A DNA stretch of 32,209 bases from Clostridiales bacterium (GTDB lineage: Bacteria > Bacillota > Clostridia > Peptostreptococcales > Anaerovoracaceae): NCBI GenBank assembly GCA_015058145.1, contig SVCX01000012.1, positions 1 to 32,209 of the forward strand. The letters are read 5' to 3'. The position numbers were made by a program, and so were the translations under genes. The notes under the pieces were generated by a model. It worked only from the letters and a program-made list of their open reading frames with translations, was not told the DNA's origin and did no database searches. Of this stretch, positions 13,709 to 21,422 are shown in pieces. Numbering within the stretch: the stretch's first letter is position 1; each line of letters starts with the position of its first letter.

Positions 13709-14500
13709 CTAGCAGGGTCTCACCAATCCCCATTCCGCAAACTTCTCGAATCCGCCTATGCTCTTGATATACAGCCTCGCCGTTTCCACGATCTGACTAT
13801 ACGAAATACCGTTTATTTCTTCATCACCAATTGCACAGCAGAACTCAATTGGACACCCAGTATGCTGCGCCAGGATCCAGGCATAAATGTTCACGCTGAC
13901 ATCAGCCTTGGACAGGTCCTTTCCATGAAGCCTGCCGCCCGTTACGCTGTCGGCCATATCGGAACCCAGCTTTCTGTTTGTTGCACCACTGTCTACATCT
14001 GGGCCGCCGGTCCAATCTCCGAGTGGATTGATCTGTGCGTCTGGATACATCTTTTGTAGTGTTTCGCTCAGCGCATTGCTCTGACAAATGATGAGCTTAT
14101 CTTTATCGATAATGTACTTTCCATCATATGGAAAAGTGTGATACACATCTTCCGCAATGGCTGTAAGCATGCATTGCTCCTCCGTTACCGGCATGCCCTT
14201 AAAGATACCGTTATCTCCGCAACGGATCTTACCGGTCTGGTTTTCCGCCAGGTGCGTATCCTGCGGAACAAGCTGAAGATCCACTTCCATATCTCCTGCG
14301 ATGCGCTTTACGATTTTTTCAACTTCATCTTCAAAAAAATAGACAGATGTCTCTGCGATAATGTGACATCTGCCGTGTCCAATCAGGGCCTCTACTGCTA
14401 TCCTCGGGTTGCTCTCCTTCGCATATGCTAGGTCTACTAGTGCGCCTGCAATGCGATCCGCCACCTTGTCTGGATGAACAGGATTTACTTTTTCAAACAT
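13709..14500 (-). CDS. Compact S-adenosylmethionine synthetase-like protein
   Basis: A 263-residue homologue of methionine adenosyltransferase, which normally has 380-400 residues. Landmarks in order: HPDKVADRI (ATP-binding HPDK), CGDNGIFKG (for GDQG), TGGPDVDSGATNRKL (for IGGPxGDxGLTGRK), and GKDLSKADVSV (for GKDPSKVDRSA, keeping both Lys). About 120 residues of the central and terminal parts are missing. It may still make SAM, or the fold may be reused. GGGAG lies before the ATG, only 4 bases after the upstream stop, so it belongs to the restriction-modification operon. Such a gene beside DNA methylases suggests local SAM supply, which is inference. Confidence 0.8.
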   Translation of the reverse strand: MFEKVNPVHPDKVADRIAGALVDLAYAKESNPRIAVEALIGHGRCHIIAETSVYFFEDEVEKIVKRIAGDMEVDLQLVPQDTHLAENQTGKIRCGDNGIFKGMPVTEEQCMLTAIAEDVYHTFPYDGKYIIDKDKLIICQSNALSETLQKMYPDAQINPLGDWTGGPDVDSGATNRKLGSDMADSVTGGRLHGKDLSKADVSVNIYAWILAQHTGCPIEFCCAIGDEEINGISYSQIVETARLYIKSIGGFEKFAEWGLVRPC

Positions 14501-14504
14501 ATTC

Positions 14505-14904
14505 TTACTCCCTTGACCGCAGCAATCTCTCCATCAGGTCATCCTTCTGCTCCTTCTCCAAATCGGAGTCCAGAATCAGAGATGTGAGCGCCGTGTACAT
14601 CTCAGTTTCCTGCATCTGGTTTACTAATTTATCAATTATTTCATCCATAAAATAATCGCCTATAGAATTAACCAGCTCTGGTCTTCCCGCCGCCTTCTTA
14701 ATATTCTCAGGGATATCTGTAAGTTGTTGATACCAGTTTTTGGCGTATGTCGAACCGATCGTATAGAGATTTCCGTTACGATTAACTACCCCCGTCCAAA
14801 TCAATGATTGGTTTGAACAGCGCTTTTGCGACTTTTGTCATATTCGGTTTTGGTACACCCTGCTCAAAAGCTCTCGCAAAGGATGCGTAATTATAAGCAC
14901 GCAT
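14505..14904 (-). pseudogene. Frameshifted gene of unknown function
   Basis: From ATG 14904 (GAGGA 7 bases upstream) the frame reads MRAYNYASFARAFEQGVPKP and continues to KALFKPIIDLDGG, then stops. Removing one base of the C5 run at 14789-14793 (plus strand) joins it to VVNRNGNLYTIGSTYAKNWY and onward to the stop at 14505, giving about 132 residues. The second half has no ATG start of its own; only a TTG at 14804 is available. This is a one-base slip in a homopolymer or a sequencing error. The family is not recognised. The gene lies between the Mrr-like nuclease and the SAM-synthetase-like gene. Confidence 0.7.
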
Positions 14905-14940
14905 TGATCGTCCTCGCTACAAATCCTGCACTCGTAGGTA

Positions 14941-15927
14941 TCATTCTTCTTTTGGTACTGGAATGTACACCTTCTCCAGTGGAATTATCTGTTGATACTT
15001 CTCGTCCAAATCTTCATAGTATTTCAGAATCAAATCAACCAGTTCCAAGCCATTGATACCCTTGATGATAGGCACACTCTGGAGATACTTTCTCGCATTC
15101 GGTTTGTAATCTGCCAGTGTTACAAACAGGCCATAGTCGCCTTCACGCATGGCGCCCTTAAGAGACTGAATCGTGGCTTCCTTGATATCGCCGTCACCAC
15201 TCTTGGCCTGCACTAGAATCCTTGGCGGCAGTTCATCCTTATACGCTGTGATATCAATTCCGCTGTCACCACCCTGAGGAGACACCTCGGCCCGGTATCC
15301 CATCGCACGGAGAAGATCCGCCAGGAACAGTTCAAAATCATAACCCTTCAGATTCTTACTCAGTTCCTTCAGGATAAAGTCCTTTGTGCTCTCCTTGATT
15401 TCCTCCGCCGTAGCACCAATTGTGTTATCCGCTTCATCCGGCGGTGTCATTTTTTTAGTTCCGCCGGCCAGTGCCTCTAGGAACTCATCCGCATAATTCT
15501 TTACGGAAAAGAAGGACAGGGCCGATCCAACTTCATATAAAGCTCCTTGTGAAAAGAACGTGCGCGGCAGATGCTTAAGCCACTTCACATTTCTTCTATG
15601 AACGTATTCCCCATCCTCTTCATAATAATAGTCACCCTCGACGACTCCGATGTTGATTTTACGATCGACCTTCGATGGAAATACAACATAATCATTCGGT
15701 TGGATTTCATGGCGGAATCGATACAGCATTCCAGCGGAAGTTGAAATCTTTCCCTTCTTTGAATCCGGATATGTCTTTGCATAGTGATCCTTAAACGCTT
15801 CCCGGCTGTTATCGATCAGATTGAGATCACCGATCTCGCTCCATCCGAGCGCAATGACATCCTTCTTTAGAAATAGGTTGTCGTCCAGTGAGTGAATCCC
15901 CCAGACTCTTTTCTCTTCTGTACTCAT
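14941..15927 (-). CDS. Mrr-like restriction endonuclease
   Basis: A 328-residue protein. The N-terminal half (VWGIHSLDDNLFLKKDVIALGW, then NDYVVFPSKVDRKINIGVVEGDYYY) resembles PUA/EVE-like or Mrr N-terminal recognition modules. The C-terminal half holds the nuclease: GYDFELFLADLLRAMGY, then GGDSGIDITAYKD and ILVQAKSG, the D...QxK form of the PD-(D/E)xK site. Mrr-type enzymes often cut methylated DNA, but members also serve as type II nucleases. It follows the AlwI-like gene by 27 bases with an AAGGA site and is probably in the same operon. Confidence 0.88.
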   Translation of the reverse strand: MSTEEKRVWGIHSLDDNLFLKKDVIALGWSEIGDLNLIDNSREAFKDHYAKTYPDSKKGKISTSAGMLYRFRHEIQPNDYVVFPSKVDRKINIGVVEGDYYYEEDGEYVHRRNVKWLKHLPRTFFSQGALYEVGSALSFFSVKNYADEFLEALAGGTKKMTPPDEADNTIGATAEEIKESTKDFILKELSKNLKGYDFELFLADLLRAMGYRAEVSPQGGDSGIDITAYKDELPPRILVQAKSGDGDIKEATIQSLKGAMREGDYGLFVTLADYKPNARKYLQSVPIIKGINGLELVDLILKYYEDLDEKYQQIIPLEKVYIPVPKEE

Positions 15928-15954
15928 ATTTTTATTCCTTCTCTACTTTAAATC

Positions 15955-17910
15955 TTATGCAAGCGAATATGATCCATTTTCAAACAACTCTGAATTGGTC
16001 ATTACTATCCTTGGCTCTGCGTTATCACCTTCAAATGCAACTAGCACGCTGTTCTCTTGGAATCCCACAACACATCCAATTTCACCGGTTTCAGTATTTC
16101 GAACTTTTGAGCCGAAGTATATTCCGTAAGGAAAGGACATGTTATCATTTACGGTATATATCATTTGAGGTTCCGCTACGGCAAAACCTGTTTCAAAGGT
16201 ATCTCCCTGAATTCTGTCTCTAATTGTACCATCAATATAATTCTTCCACGCTGGAGCCTCCATTATATCTCGTTTTCTAGCACAATTGTCAATCAATTCA
16301 ACGAGTCTATCCGGAGTTGCATCCCCCGATGTAAACATGAAATCAAAATACTGTTGGAATTGTGCCAGAGTGAATGGAACAATATTCAATCGTTGCTGTT
16401 CATCCCCTCGTTTATACCAAACACCATGCCTAAACGTTTCGGCTGTATTGGTGTCTATTCTTACCGCTATGAACATGCCATAGACAGGTTTATCATAAGC
16501 TTCAACCGCATCCGCAACGTGTCGTCTAACAGGCTCTCCTTCCATTGCTTCCTGTCTCGTTGATGTTGACATGGTAACTTCAGTTAATATTGTGTAATCA
16601 TTAAACTCACAGTACAAATCTCCCCTACCACCTCCTGCAGCTGATACAGGAAGAAAATCTGAATCAAGCCTAAATCCACGTATTTCATACGGCTGATTTT
16701 GTAAATGATCTATTGCTAAAATAGCACGCCACAAAACCCATTCGAGGTATGCCGGCATCTCATCTCTTGGAACTTCTATCACATAGTCCTCATTATATCT
16801 TCTCGTCCCACCTCCGTTTATCAACAGCGTCATATAATCAGAAATCTCTTGCCATCTATTTCTCTGATCTTCTGCATAAAGGATCTCATCTGTTTCGGAT
16901 AACAGTCTTTCAAGTCTCCGCCTCGCAACATTCACTTCTGCTGCAGTTGTTAACGGTAAATCTGTGATATCAAATAGAATATGCCTTTCTCTCAAAACAT
17001 TCTGCAATTCGTCAAGGACTGCTGTTGCCACTTTAAGATTATCCGTTGGTAAAGGAGCACCTTCCGTTAGAATTTTGAATTCATCAAGCATAGGCCCTGT
17101 GCTTGCCGTTGCCTTTGCTAAACTTTCAGCGATTACATGCTTTGTTGGAGCAATAATAAGTCCACGGCCCTTTCGCTGAAGTACTCCGGATATGCGGAGA
17201 TACCTCATATTCATGTCGCTATAATCTAAAAAGTTTTCTTTTTTCTTATCATAATGTTCACCACGTTCTGCAATTTCATTTCTATCAAACACTCTTTTTG
17301 ATGGCGCTGCAGCCCGTCTCTCACGAAGGTCAATAATTCGGTCTACAACCTCGTTTAAATCATAACTTGGATTTGTTGTGTGCCCATATAAGCCAAACTC
17401 TATCCTGGACAGTTCCGACGTTCCTGTTCGCCGCTCCAATTCCAACATAATGGCGAGAATCCATCTGAAAGGAGAAAAGTGACCCGCATGATCTGGAAGC
17501 CAGAACTGCTCGACAGTTAAAGACCTCAGGAAGCACTCTTGCATGGCTGGTATTGTATCTGCAGTAAGAAAAACCCTACCGAACGGAGTGATCGAGTCAA
17601 GTTCTCCTAGTTCTTCCTGCCTGAACCCATTTTCTCTGCTTGCCTGACCATAAATGAAACCATTTTTCGCAAACATCAATCTCCATTTTCTTGCATGGCT
17701 TCCTGAAACATCGCGGCCAGCTTCATTTCGTATTACTCCGTTATCATTTAAGAATCTCATGAAACCGAGTTCCTGTTCGCGGCCATGAAGATTCCCAACA
17801 AAAGGAGAGCCTGCAAAGGCTCTAAACCCTTCTTGAATTCTCATTGGATTTCGAAGACCAGTATTGCCTACAAGCCAGATAGAGATCGCTTCATTTTCAT
17901 CAAATCTCAT
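15955..17910 (-). CDS. AlwI family type IIS restriction endonuclease
   Basis: A 651-residue protein. N-terminal TGLRNPMRIQEGFRAF and FLNDNGVIRN, and FGRVFLTADTIPAMQECFLRSL, are typical of the AlwI/BstNBI group. The putative nuclease core at about residues 425-445 reads GRGDLYCEF and ILTEVTMST, giving the D...EVT catalytic set. Known members recognise GGATC or GAGTC and cut outside the site. The specificity here is not readable from sequence. The ATG has AAGGAGGG 5 bases upstream and lies 11 bases after the methylase stop, so the two are translated together, methylase first, as expected for host safety. Confidence 0.88.
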   Translation of the reverse strand: MRFDENEAISIWLVGNTGLRNPMRIQEGFRAFAGSPFVGNLHGREQELGFMRFLNDNGVIRNEAGRDVSGSHARKWRLMFAKNGFIYGQASRENGFRQEELGELDSITPFGRVFLTADTIPAMQECFLRSLTVEQFWLPDHAGHFSPFRWILAIMLELERRTGTSELSRIEFGLYGHTTNPSYDLNEVVDRIIDLRERRAAAPSKRVFDRNEIAERGEHYDKKKENFLDYSDMNMRYLRISGVLQRKGRGLIIAPTKHVIAESLAKATASTGPMLDEFKILTEGAPLPTDNLKVATAVLDELQNVLRERHILFDITDLPLTTAAEVNVARRRLERLLSETDEILYAEDQRNRWQEISDYMTLLINGGGTRRYNEDYVIEVPRDEMPAYLEWVLWRAILAIDHLQNQPYEIRGFRLDSDFLPVSAAGGGRGDLYCEFNDYTILTEVTMSTSTRQEAMEGEPVRRHVADAVEAYDKPVYGMFIAVRIDTNTAETFRHGVWYKRGDEQQRLNIVPFTLAQFQQYFDFMFTSGDATPDRLVELIDNCARKRDIMEAPAWKNYIDGTIRDRIQGDTFETGFAVAEPQMIYTVNDNMSFPYGIYFGSKVRNTETGEIGCVVGFQENSVLVAFEGDNAEPRIVMTNSELFENGSYSLA

Positions 17911-17921
17911 GCCATCCCTCC

Positions 17922-20018
17922 TTAGAATCCTACAAACAAGTATTCCTGGACAACATTGTTATGCGTTTTGGCCGAACTTTGATTGCCGAAAAAGTATGTG
18001 TAGTCTATGGGCACAACTTCAACATTGTCTTTGTATTTTTTCAGTATTGCAACCATTTCTTCCTTTGTAGGAAGGCTATTAGATGAATATGAAACTATTA
18101 TAATACTGTCCTTATATTTTTTAAACAGAGTGTCAAAAGCAGTTGATGCACCGGTGCGCGATGAAAAAGGTGTGGGGTATGACCTGAACTTCTTTGTCTT
18201 GGTATGCTCTTGTATCTCTACGCCCTTCCAATCGCGAGCAAGGCCCTCGATAAAGTGGTACCTTCGAACATATTCATTGTCCGATTTCGTGGAATAGTAT
18301 GGTGGATCAATGTAGACGAGATCTGGACTATCCACATCTACATCCATTGCGTCTCCCCATATTGACTCGTTTTTCTGTTTGTTATCGAACACAGCGAAGT
18401 TGACCGCTTCAACTCCCTCTAAAAATTGCTGCCTCATTGATATTTTTAAATCCCTGCGGCCATCATTATGCTTTTCACCACTTCCCACATATGTAAATAT
18501 TCCACGAGGCCTTTTCTTGGTACATGCCCGAATCAAAGCAGTCATTGCAATGGCCTGCTTGTATTCATCATCCATGGTCCAAATATTCCCTCTAAGAACA
18601 TCAATCAATTGATTGTCTTCATCGGAAAAGTACAAGCCCTTAAACTTGTCTTCAACAAATGTATTCCCTCGGCCCTTGTCGATTAATAACTGTTCGGCTT
18701 CCTCCACGGAAAGCTTTACTGTATTGTTTTCGATCATAGCCTTTGCAAAAGTCGCTGACATCGCCATGTAATCATTACATACAACTCTCTTCCCCAGTGA
18801 TTTGAAAGCATATCCCACAACCCCTGAACCGGAAAACAAATCTAAAACTGACTCGTATTGAAAATGAGATGCAACACCTAGTATTTCCGTTATCAGTTTG
18901 CTCTTTGACCCCATAAATCTAGTTGGTGGATACTGCTTGATCTGTTCCGGAATATTCAACTCATTCTGTGTGAAAAAATTGATTTTAGGGAAAGCCGTAA
19001 CAATTACATCTTCTCCCTTGCGTGAACTTCCTTTAGACGAGATTGCGCGCTTTGTTTCTATAACATCGATGTCATATTCCTGGTACAGTTCATGAACCAA
19101 TGGCGTGTTGGAATTTGTCAGTATGACGTAACAGCCTTTTTCCCTGCATGTTTTTACAGCGGCCGCTAGATTTCTATGATCTTCTTCGTAAAACTGCTCC
19201 TTCGTATATCTCTTGAAATCACCATATTCTGAAACTGGAACATATGGCGGGTCGAAAAAAATGAAGTCTCCTGCTTCCGCATACTCTTTAAGCACATCCA
19301 AATAATCGCCACACACTATCGTAGCGTTTTTTAATGCCTCAGAAGCCTTTCTTAAAGTGTCTTCATCACAGATGTTCGGGCGTTTATATTTCCCATACGG
19401 AACATTGAACTGACCTTTTCGATTAACCCTATATAATCCGTTAAAACAAGTCTTGTTGAGATAAATAAATCTCGCAGCTGCCTCTACGCCGTCCAACTCC
19501 TGCCAATCCTGGCTTCTTACCTCGTAAAACATTTCTGATGTGTTTTCGTATTGTTTTAGCTTGGTAATGAGCTCCTCAACATTCGAAGCAATCTGTTTAT
19601 ACAAATTAATAAGTTCAGGATTGCTGTCTGCAATCACTGCCCTCTCAGGCTGTACTGCAAAGAACAGCGCTCCACCGCCAAAAAATGGTTCGATATATTT
19701 ACCTGGATACTCTGGGATTCTTGGCACTAATTCTTTCAGCAGTTGTGTTTTCCCACCAGCCCATTTCACAACTGGCTTTGCTAATACCGTTATTGGCTTA
19801 TCCTCACTTACACTGTCTGAAGAAGAAATGCTCATGATATCTTTAATATCGCATTTGAGTGCAACACATATTTTCTCGAGGATTTCAGTATTAACGTTTT
19901 CATTCTTTCCCAGCTTAGCCACAGAGGTATGACTGATCCCTGCGATTTCACAGAGATCTTTCTTTTTCATATTCCGATCTTTAAGCAAGCCCCATAATGG
20001 TTCATACGTAATTGCCAC
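17922..20018 (-). CDS. HTH-fused double DNA adenine methyltransferase
   Basis: A 698-residue protein from GTG 20018, chosen because GGAGG is 7 bases upstream and a promoter overlaps the longer ORF. Domains in order: a Cro/C1-type HTH at about 5-65 (KKKDLCEIAGISHTSVAKL), then an alpha-class Dam-like methylase at about 80-340 (KWAGGKTQLL, YIEPFFGGGALFF, FFDPPYVPV). A second methylase follows at about 360-698 (RFMGSKSKL, DLFSGSGVVGYAF, YIDPPYYST). Two methylase halves fit an asymmetric site, one per strand, as in the FokI methylase. The HTH resembles controller proteins and may repress its own promoter. Partner of the AlwI-like nuclease. Confidence 0.92.
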   Translation of the reverse strand: MAITYEPLWGLLKDRNMKKKDLCEIAGISHTSVAKLGKNENVNTEILEKICVALKCDIKDIMSISSSDSVSEDKPITVLAKPVVKWAGGKTQLLKELVPRIPEYPGKYIEPFFGGGALFFAVQPERAVIADSNPELINLYKQIASNVEELITKLKQYENTSEMFYEVRSQDWQELDGVEAAARFIYLNKTCFNGLYRVNRKGQFNVPYGKYKRPNICDEDTLRKASEALKNATIVCGDYLDVLKEYAEAGDFIFFDPPYVPVSEYGDFKRYTKEQFYEEDHRNLAAAVKTCREKGCYVILTNSNTPLVHELYQEYDIDVIETKRAISSKGSSRKGEDVIVTAFPKINFFTQNELNIPEQIKQYPPTRFMGSKSKLITEILGVASHFQYESVLDLFSGSGVVGYAFKSLGKRVVCNDYMAMSATFAKAMIENNTVKLSVEEAEQLLIDKGRGNTFVEDKFKGLYFSDEDNQLIDVLRGNIWTMDDEYKQAIAMTALIRACTKKRPRGIFTYVGSGEKHNDGRRDLKISMRQQFLEGVEAVNFAVFDNKQKNESIWGDAMDVDVDSPDLVYIDPPYYSTKSDNEYVRRYHFIEGLARDWKGVEIQEHTKTKKFRSYPTPFSSRTGASTAFDTLFKKYKDSIIIVSYSSNSLPTKEEMVAILKKYKDNVEVVPIDYTYFFGNQSSAKTHNNVVQEYLFVGF

Positions 20019-20049
20019 ACTGTTTCCTCCTTCGTAATAAGTCATTTTT

Positions 20050-20078
20050 ATTATACTCCCTCTTTTGGTTGCTTTCAA
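20050..20078 (-). promoter_or_regulatory. Promoter of the restriction-modification operon
   Basis: On the minus strand: TTGAAA (20073-20078), a 17-bp spacer, TATAAT (20050-20055). It would give a leader of about 25 nt to the GTG at 20018. Confidence 0.85.
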
Positions 20079-20084
20079 CGAAAA

Positions 20085-20100
20085 TTCAGCGATCACTGAA
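20085..20100. promoter_or_regulatory. Possible operator upstream of the R-M promoter
   Basis: TTCAGCGATCACTGAA is a 16-bp imperfect palindrome with 5-bp arms (TTCAG/CTGAA), ending 7 bp from the -35 box. It could bind the HTH domain of the methylase; no direct proof. Confidence 0.4.
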
Positions 20101-20110
20101 TTGTATTAAA

Positions 20111-20231
20111 TCCCAACTAAAACTGATGCTATCTCAACACCCCCGCTTTATTAAAACAACTATATCAACTCAACCTGTCCAAAAATCATCCCTGTCAACT
20201 CCAGATACCCCAAAAGTAGCTTTATCAACTC
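20111..20231 (-). repeat. Four degenerate 30-bp repeats
   Basis: Read on the minus strand each unit starts GAGTTGA or GTGTTGA and has TTTT 15-17 bases later. Starts are at 20231, 20201, 20171 and 20140, so spacing is 30, 30 and 31 bp. They fill most of the gap between the R-M promoter and the terminator at 20281. No ORF with a start runs through them. The regular three-turn spacing suggests protein binding sites. Confidence 0.6.
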
Positions 20232-20280
20232 TCATTCTCATTTTCAGCACAAATTCACGGTGTCTTTGAGGAAACATATC

Positions 20281-20310
20281 AAAAGAAAAACTCCCGGGTC
20301 GAAACCCGGG
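20281..20310 (-). terminator. Terminator with TTCG tetraloop
   Basis: CCCGGGT (20293-20299) pairs with ACCCGGG (20304-20310); on the minus strand the loop is TTCG and AGTTTTTCTTTT follows. A tandem TTCAAGGCC duplication lies beside it at 20322-20339. It ends transcripts coming from 20.4-21.3 kb. Confidence 0.85.
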
Positions 20311-20343
20311 AATAGCTTTATTTCAAGGCCTTCAAGGCCTCTT

Positions 20344-20412
20344 TCACTCAACTTTTGACATCAATACTACGCACTCCACATGCTCAGTATGTGGAAACTT
20401 ATCAATACGCGC
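20344..20412 (-). pseudogene. C-terminal tail of an RlmD/TrmA-type methyltransferase gene
   Basis: The frame reads ARIDKFPHTEHVECVVLMS then KVE and a stop. The FPxTxHVExVxLL tail is the C-terminal signature of 23S rRNA (uracil-5-)-methyltransferases. Nothing else of the gene precedes it; instead the stop of the Lys-rich gene at 20402 overlaps it in another frame. The 3' ends of such genes (rum/rumA) are known integration sites of mobile elements in streptococci, so this may be a leftover attachment-site copy beside the accessory block. Confidence 0.7.
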
Positions 20413-20686
20413 TCCGTCCTCCCCACTTCTTTGGTTTCTTCAGTGTGGACTTCTTCGTCGTTCTTCGCGGTTCGGCTTTTGCTTCTACTGTTGACTTTGC
20501 AGCTTTTGGTTTGCGTTTGACAACCTTAACAGAGCTGGTGCTGCGAGCAGGAGTCTTAACTTCCCGATCAAAATACTCGCAGCCGGTCTCGCTGCACACT
20601 TTCCCCTCTTCTGCGTGCATGCAGCGCTCTCCTGCCTTTGGGCAATAGACCCAGTCTTCTTTGTCTGTAACGAATGCTCTGCTCAA
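20402..20686 (-). CDS. Small Cys-rich protein with Lys-rich tail
   Basis: A 94-residue protein. Residues 1-45 carry four Cys (YCPKAGERCMHAEEGKVCSETGCEYF), a likely zinc site. Residues 46-94 are Lys/Ala/Thr/Arg-rich (KVVKRKPKAAKS, then KKSTLKKPKKWGG), resembling histone-like nucleic-acid-binding tails. The start is a TTG overlapping the preceding stop as TTGA, with AAGGAA upstream. Its 3' end abuts a foreign rlmD fragment, so its original C-terminus may be replaced. Function unknown. Confidence 0.7.
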   Translation of the reverse strand: MSRAFVTDKEDWVYCPKAGERCMHAEEGKVCSETGCEYFDREVKTPARSTSSVKVVKRKPKAAKSTVEAKAEPRRTTKKSTLKKPKKWGGRSAY

Positions 20687-20802
20687 CTTTTGAATTCCTT
20701 ATAAATATCGCCAATATTCATGAGAGCACTCATGGCGGCAACACCTAATATCGTGATAATCGGGTGTCCCATGATGAATGCCACTACAGCTATTCCAAAC
20801 AT
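20683..20802 (-). CDS. 39-residue single-span membrane peptide
   Basis: Product MFGIAVVAFIMGHPIITILG continues VAAMSALMNIGDIYKEFKS: one hydrophobic segment and a short polar tail. AGGAGG lies 8 bases before the ATG, and the stop overlaps the TTG start of the next gene. The strong site and coupling support a real gene; I do not recognise the family. The region 20803-20871 holds only its leader and the end of the upstream gene. Confidence 0.7.
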   Translation of the reverse strand: MFGIAVVAFIMGHPIITILGVAAMSALMNIGDIYKEFKS

Positions 20803-20871
20803 CTTTGCGACCTCCTTGTTTGTCCCCTCTTGATGTCATTATCGCAAAGGAGGTGTCCTGAAATCTTCCCT

Positions 20872-21285
20872 TTATCTCTTCCCGTTCTCTTCCTGCCACT
20901 TCTTATACTTATTCAGATCCATGTGCATGGCCTGCAGGATGATGCCCAGGATGGCCGCGTCGTCGAGAAGGCCTACGCCCAGGATGTACTCAGGCACTAC
21001 GTCCATCGGATTAACTACGTAGATGAGTCCAGCGATGCCGAGGAGGATCGTGCTCAGTGAAACATCTGTGTACTGCTTCTTGATGTATGCGCGCAGCATG
21101 GAGAGCAGCACTGCCAGATCACTGGCTCTTTTGCCTACCTTCGGGATGAGCTTCAGCTTTTCTTCGAAGTCTCTGAAGAGGCCTTCCATCTTCACATCAT
21201 CGTCCAGGAATGCCTTGGCCTTTTCTTTGTTCTCGTTCAGGGACTTCATCAGCTTCCGCTCGGAGTATTCTCTTTTTGTTTTCAT
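20872..21285 (-). CDS. YkvA family membrane protein (DUF1232)
   Basis: A 137-residue protein starting MKTKREYSERKLMK. The DUF1232 core is LSTILLGIAGLIYVVNPMDVVPEYILGVGLLDDAAILG, with the NPxDxxP and LDDA signature; two hydrophobic stretches flank it. Members are small membrane proteins of unknown role. The start has GAGG 8 bases upstream. A TATAAT at 21327-21332 (minus) is the likely -10. Confidence 0.9.
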   Translation of the reverse strand: MKTKREYSERKLMKSLNENKEKAKAFLDDDVKMEGLFRDFEEKLKLIPKVGKRASDLAVLLSMLRAYIKKQYTDVSLSTILLGIAGLIYVVNPMDVVPEYILGVGLLDDAAILGIILQAMHMDLNKYKKWQEENGKR

Positions 21286-21355
21286 ATGGATAACCTCACT
21301 TTCTCTATTCATCAGTTGTTGGCTTTATTATATCAAATCAGTGGGATAAAAGAAA

Positions 21356-21377
21356 ACGGCCAGCTTTCGCTGACCGT
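21356..21377 (-). terminator. Terminator of the C39-like peptidase gene
   Basis: 9-bp stem with one G-U pair (21356-21364 with 21369-21377), GAAA tetraloop on the minus strand, followed by TTTTCTTTTAT. The -35 region of the ykvA-like gene overlaps it. Confidence 0.8.
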
Positions 21378-21422
21378 TCTTCTGATTGCTTTTGCAATTG
21401 GAGCTCTTGCATTGTGATTATA

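Noticed and set aside
11801-20100. Whole accessory block as an intact prophage or integrative element
   Set aside because: No integrase, replication, structural or conjugation gene is visible; only a possible site relic supports past mobility.
20111-20231. The 30-bp periodic repeats as a CRISPR array
   Set aside because: Only about 8-10 bases per unit are conserved and there is no constant repeat separated by unique spacers; no cas gene is present.
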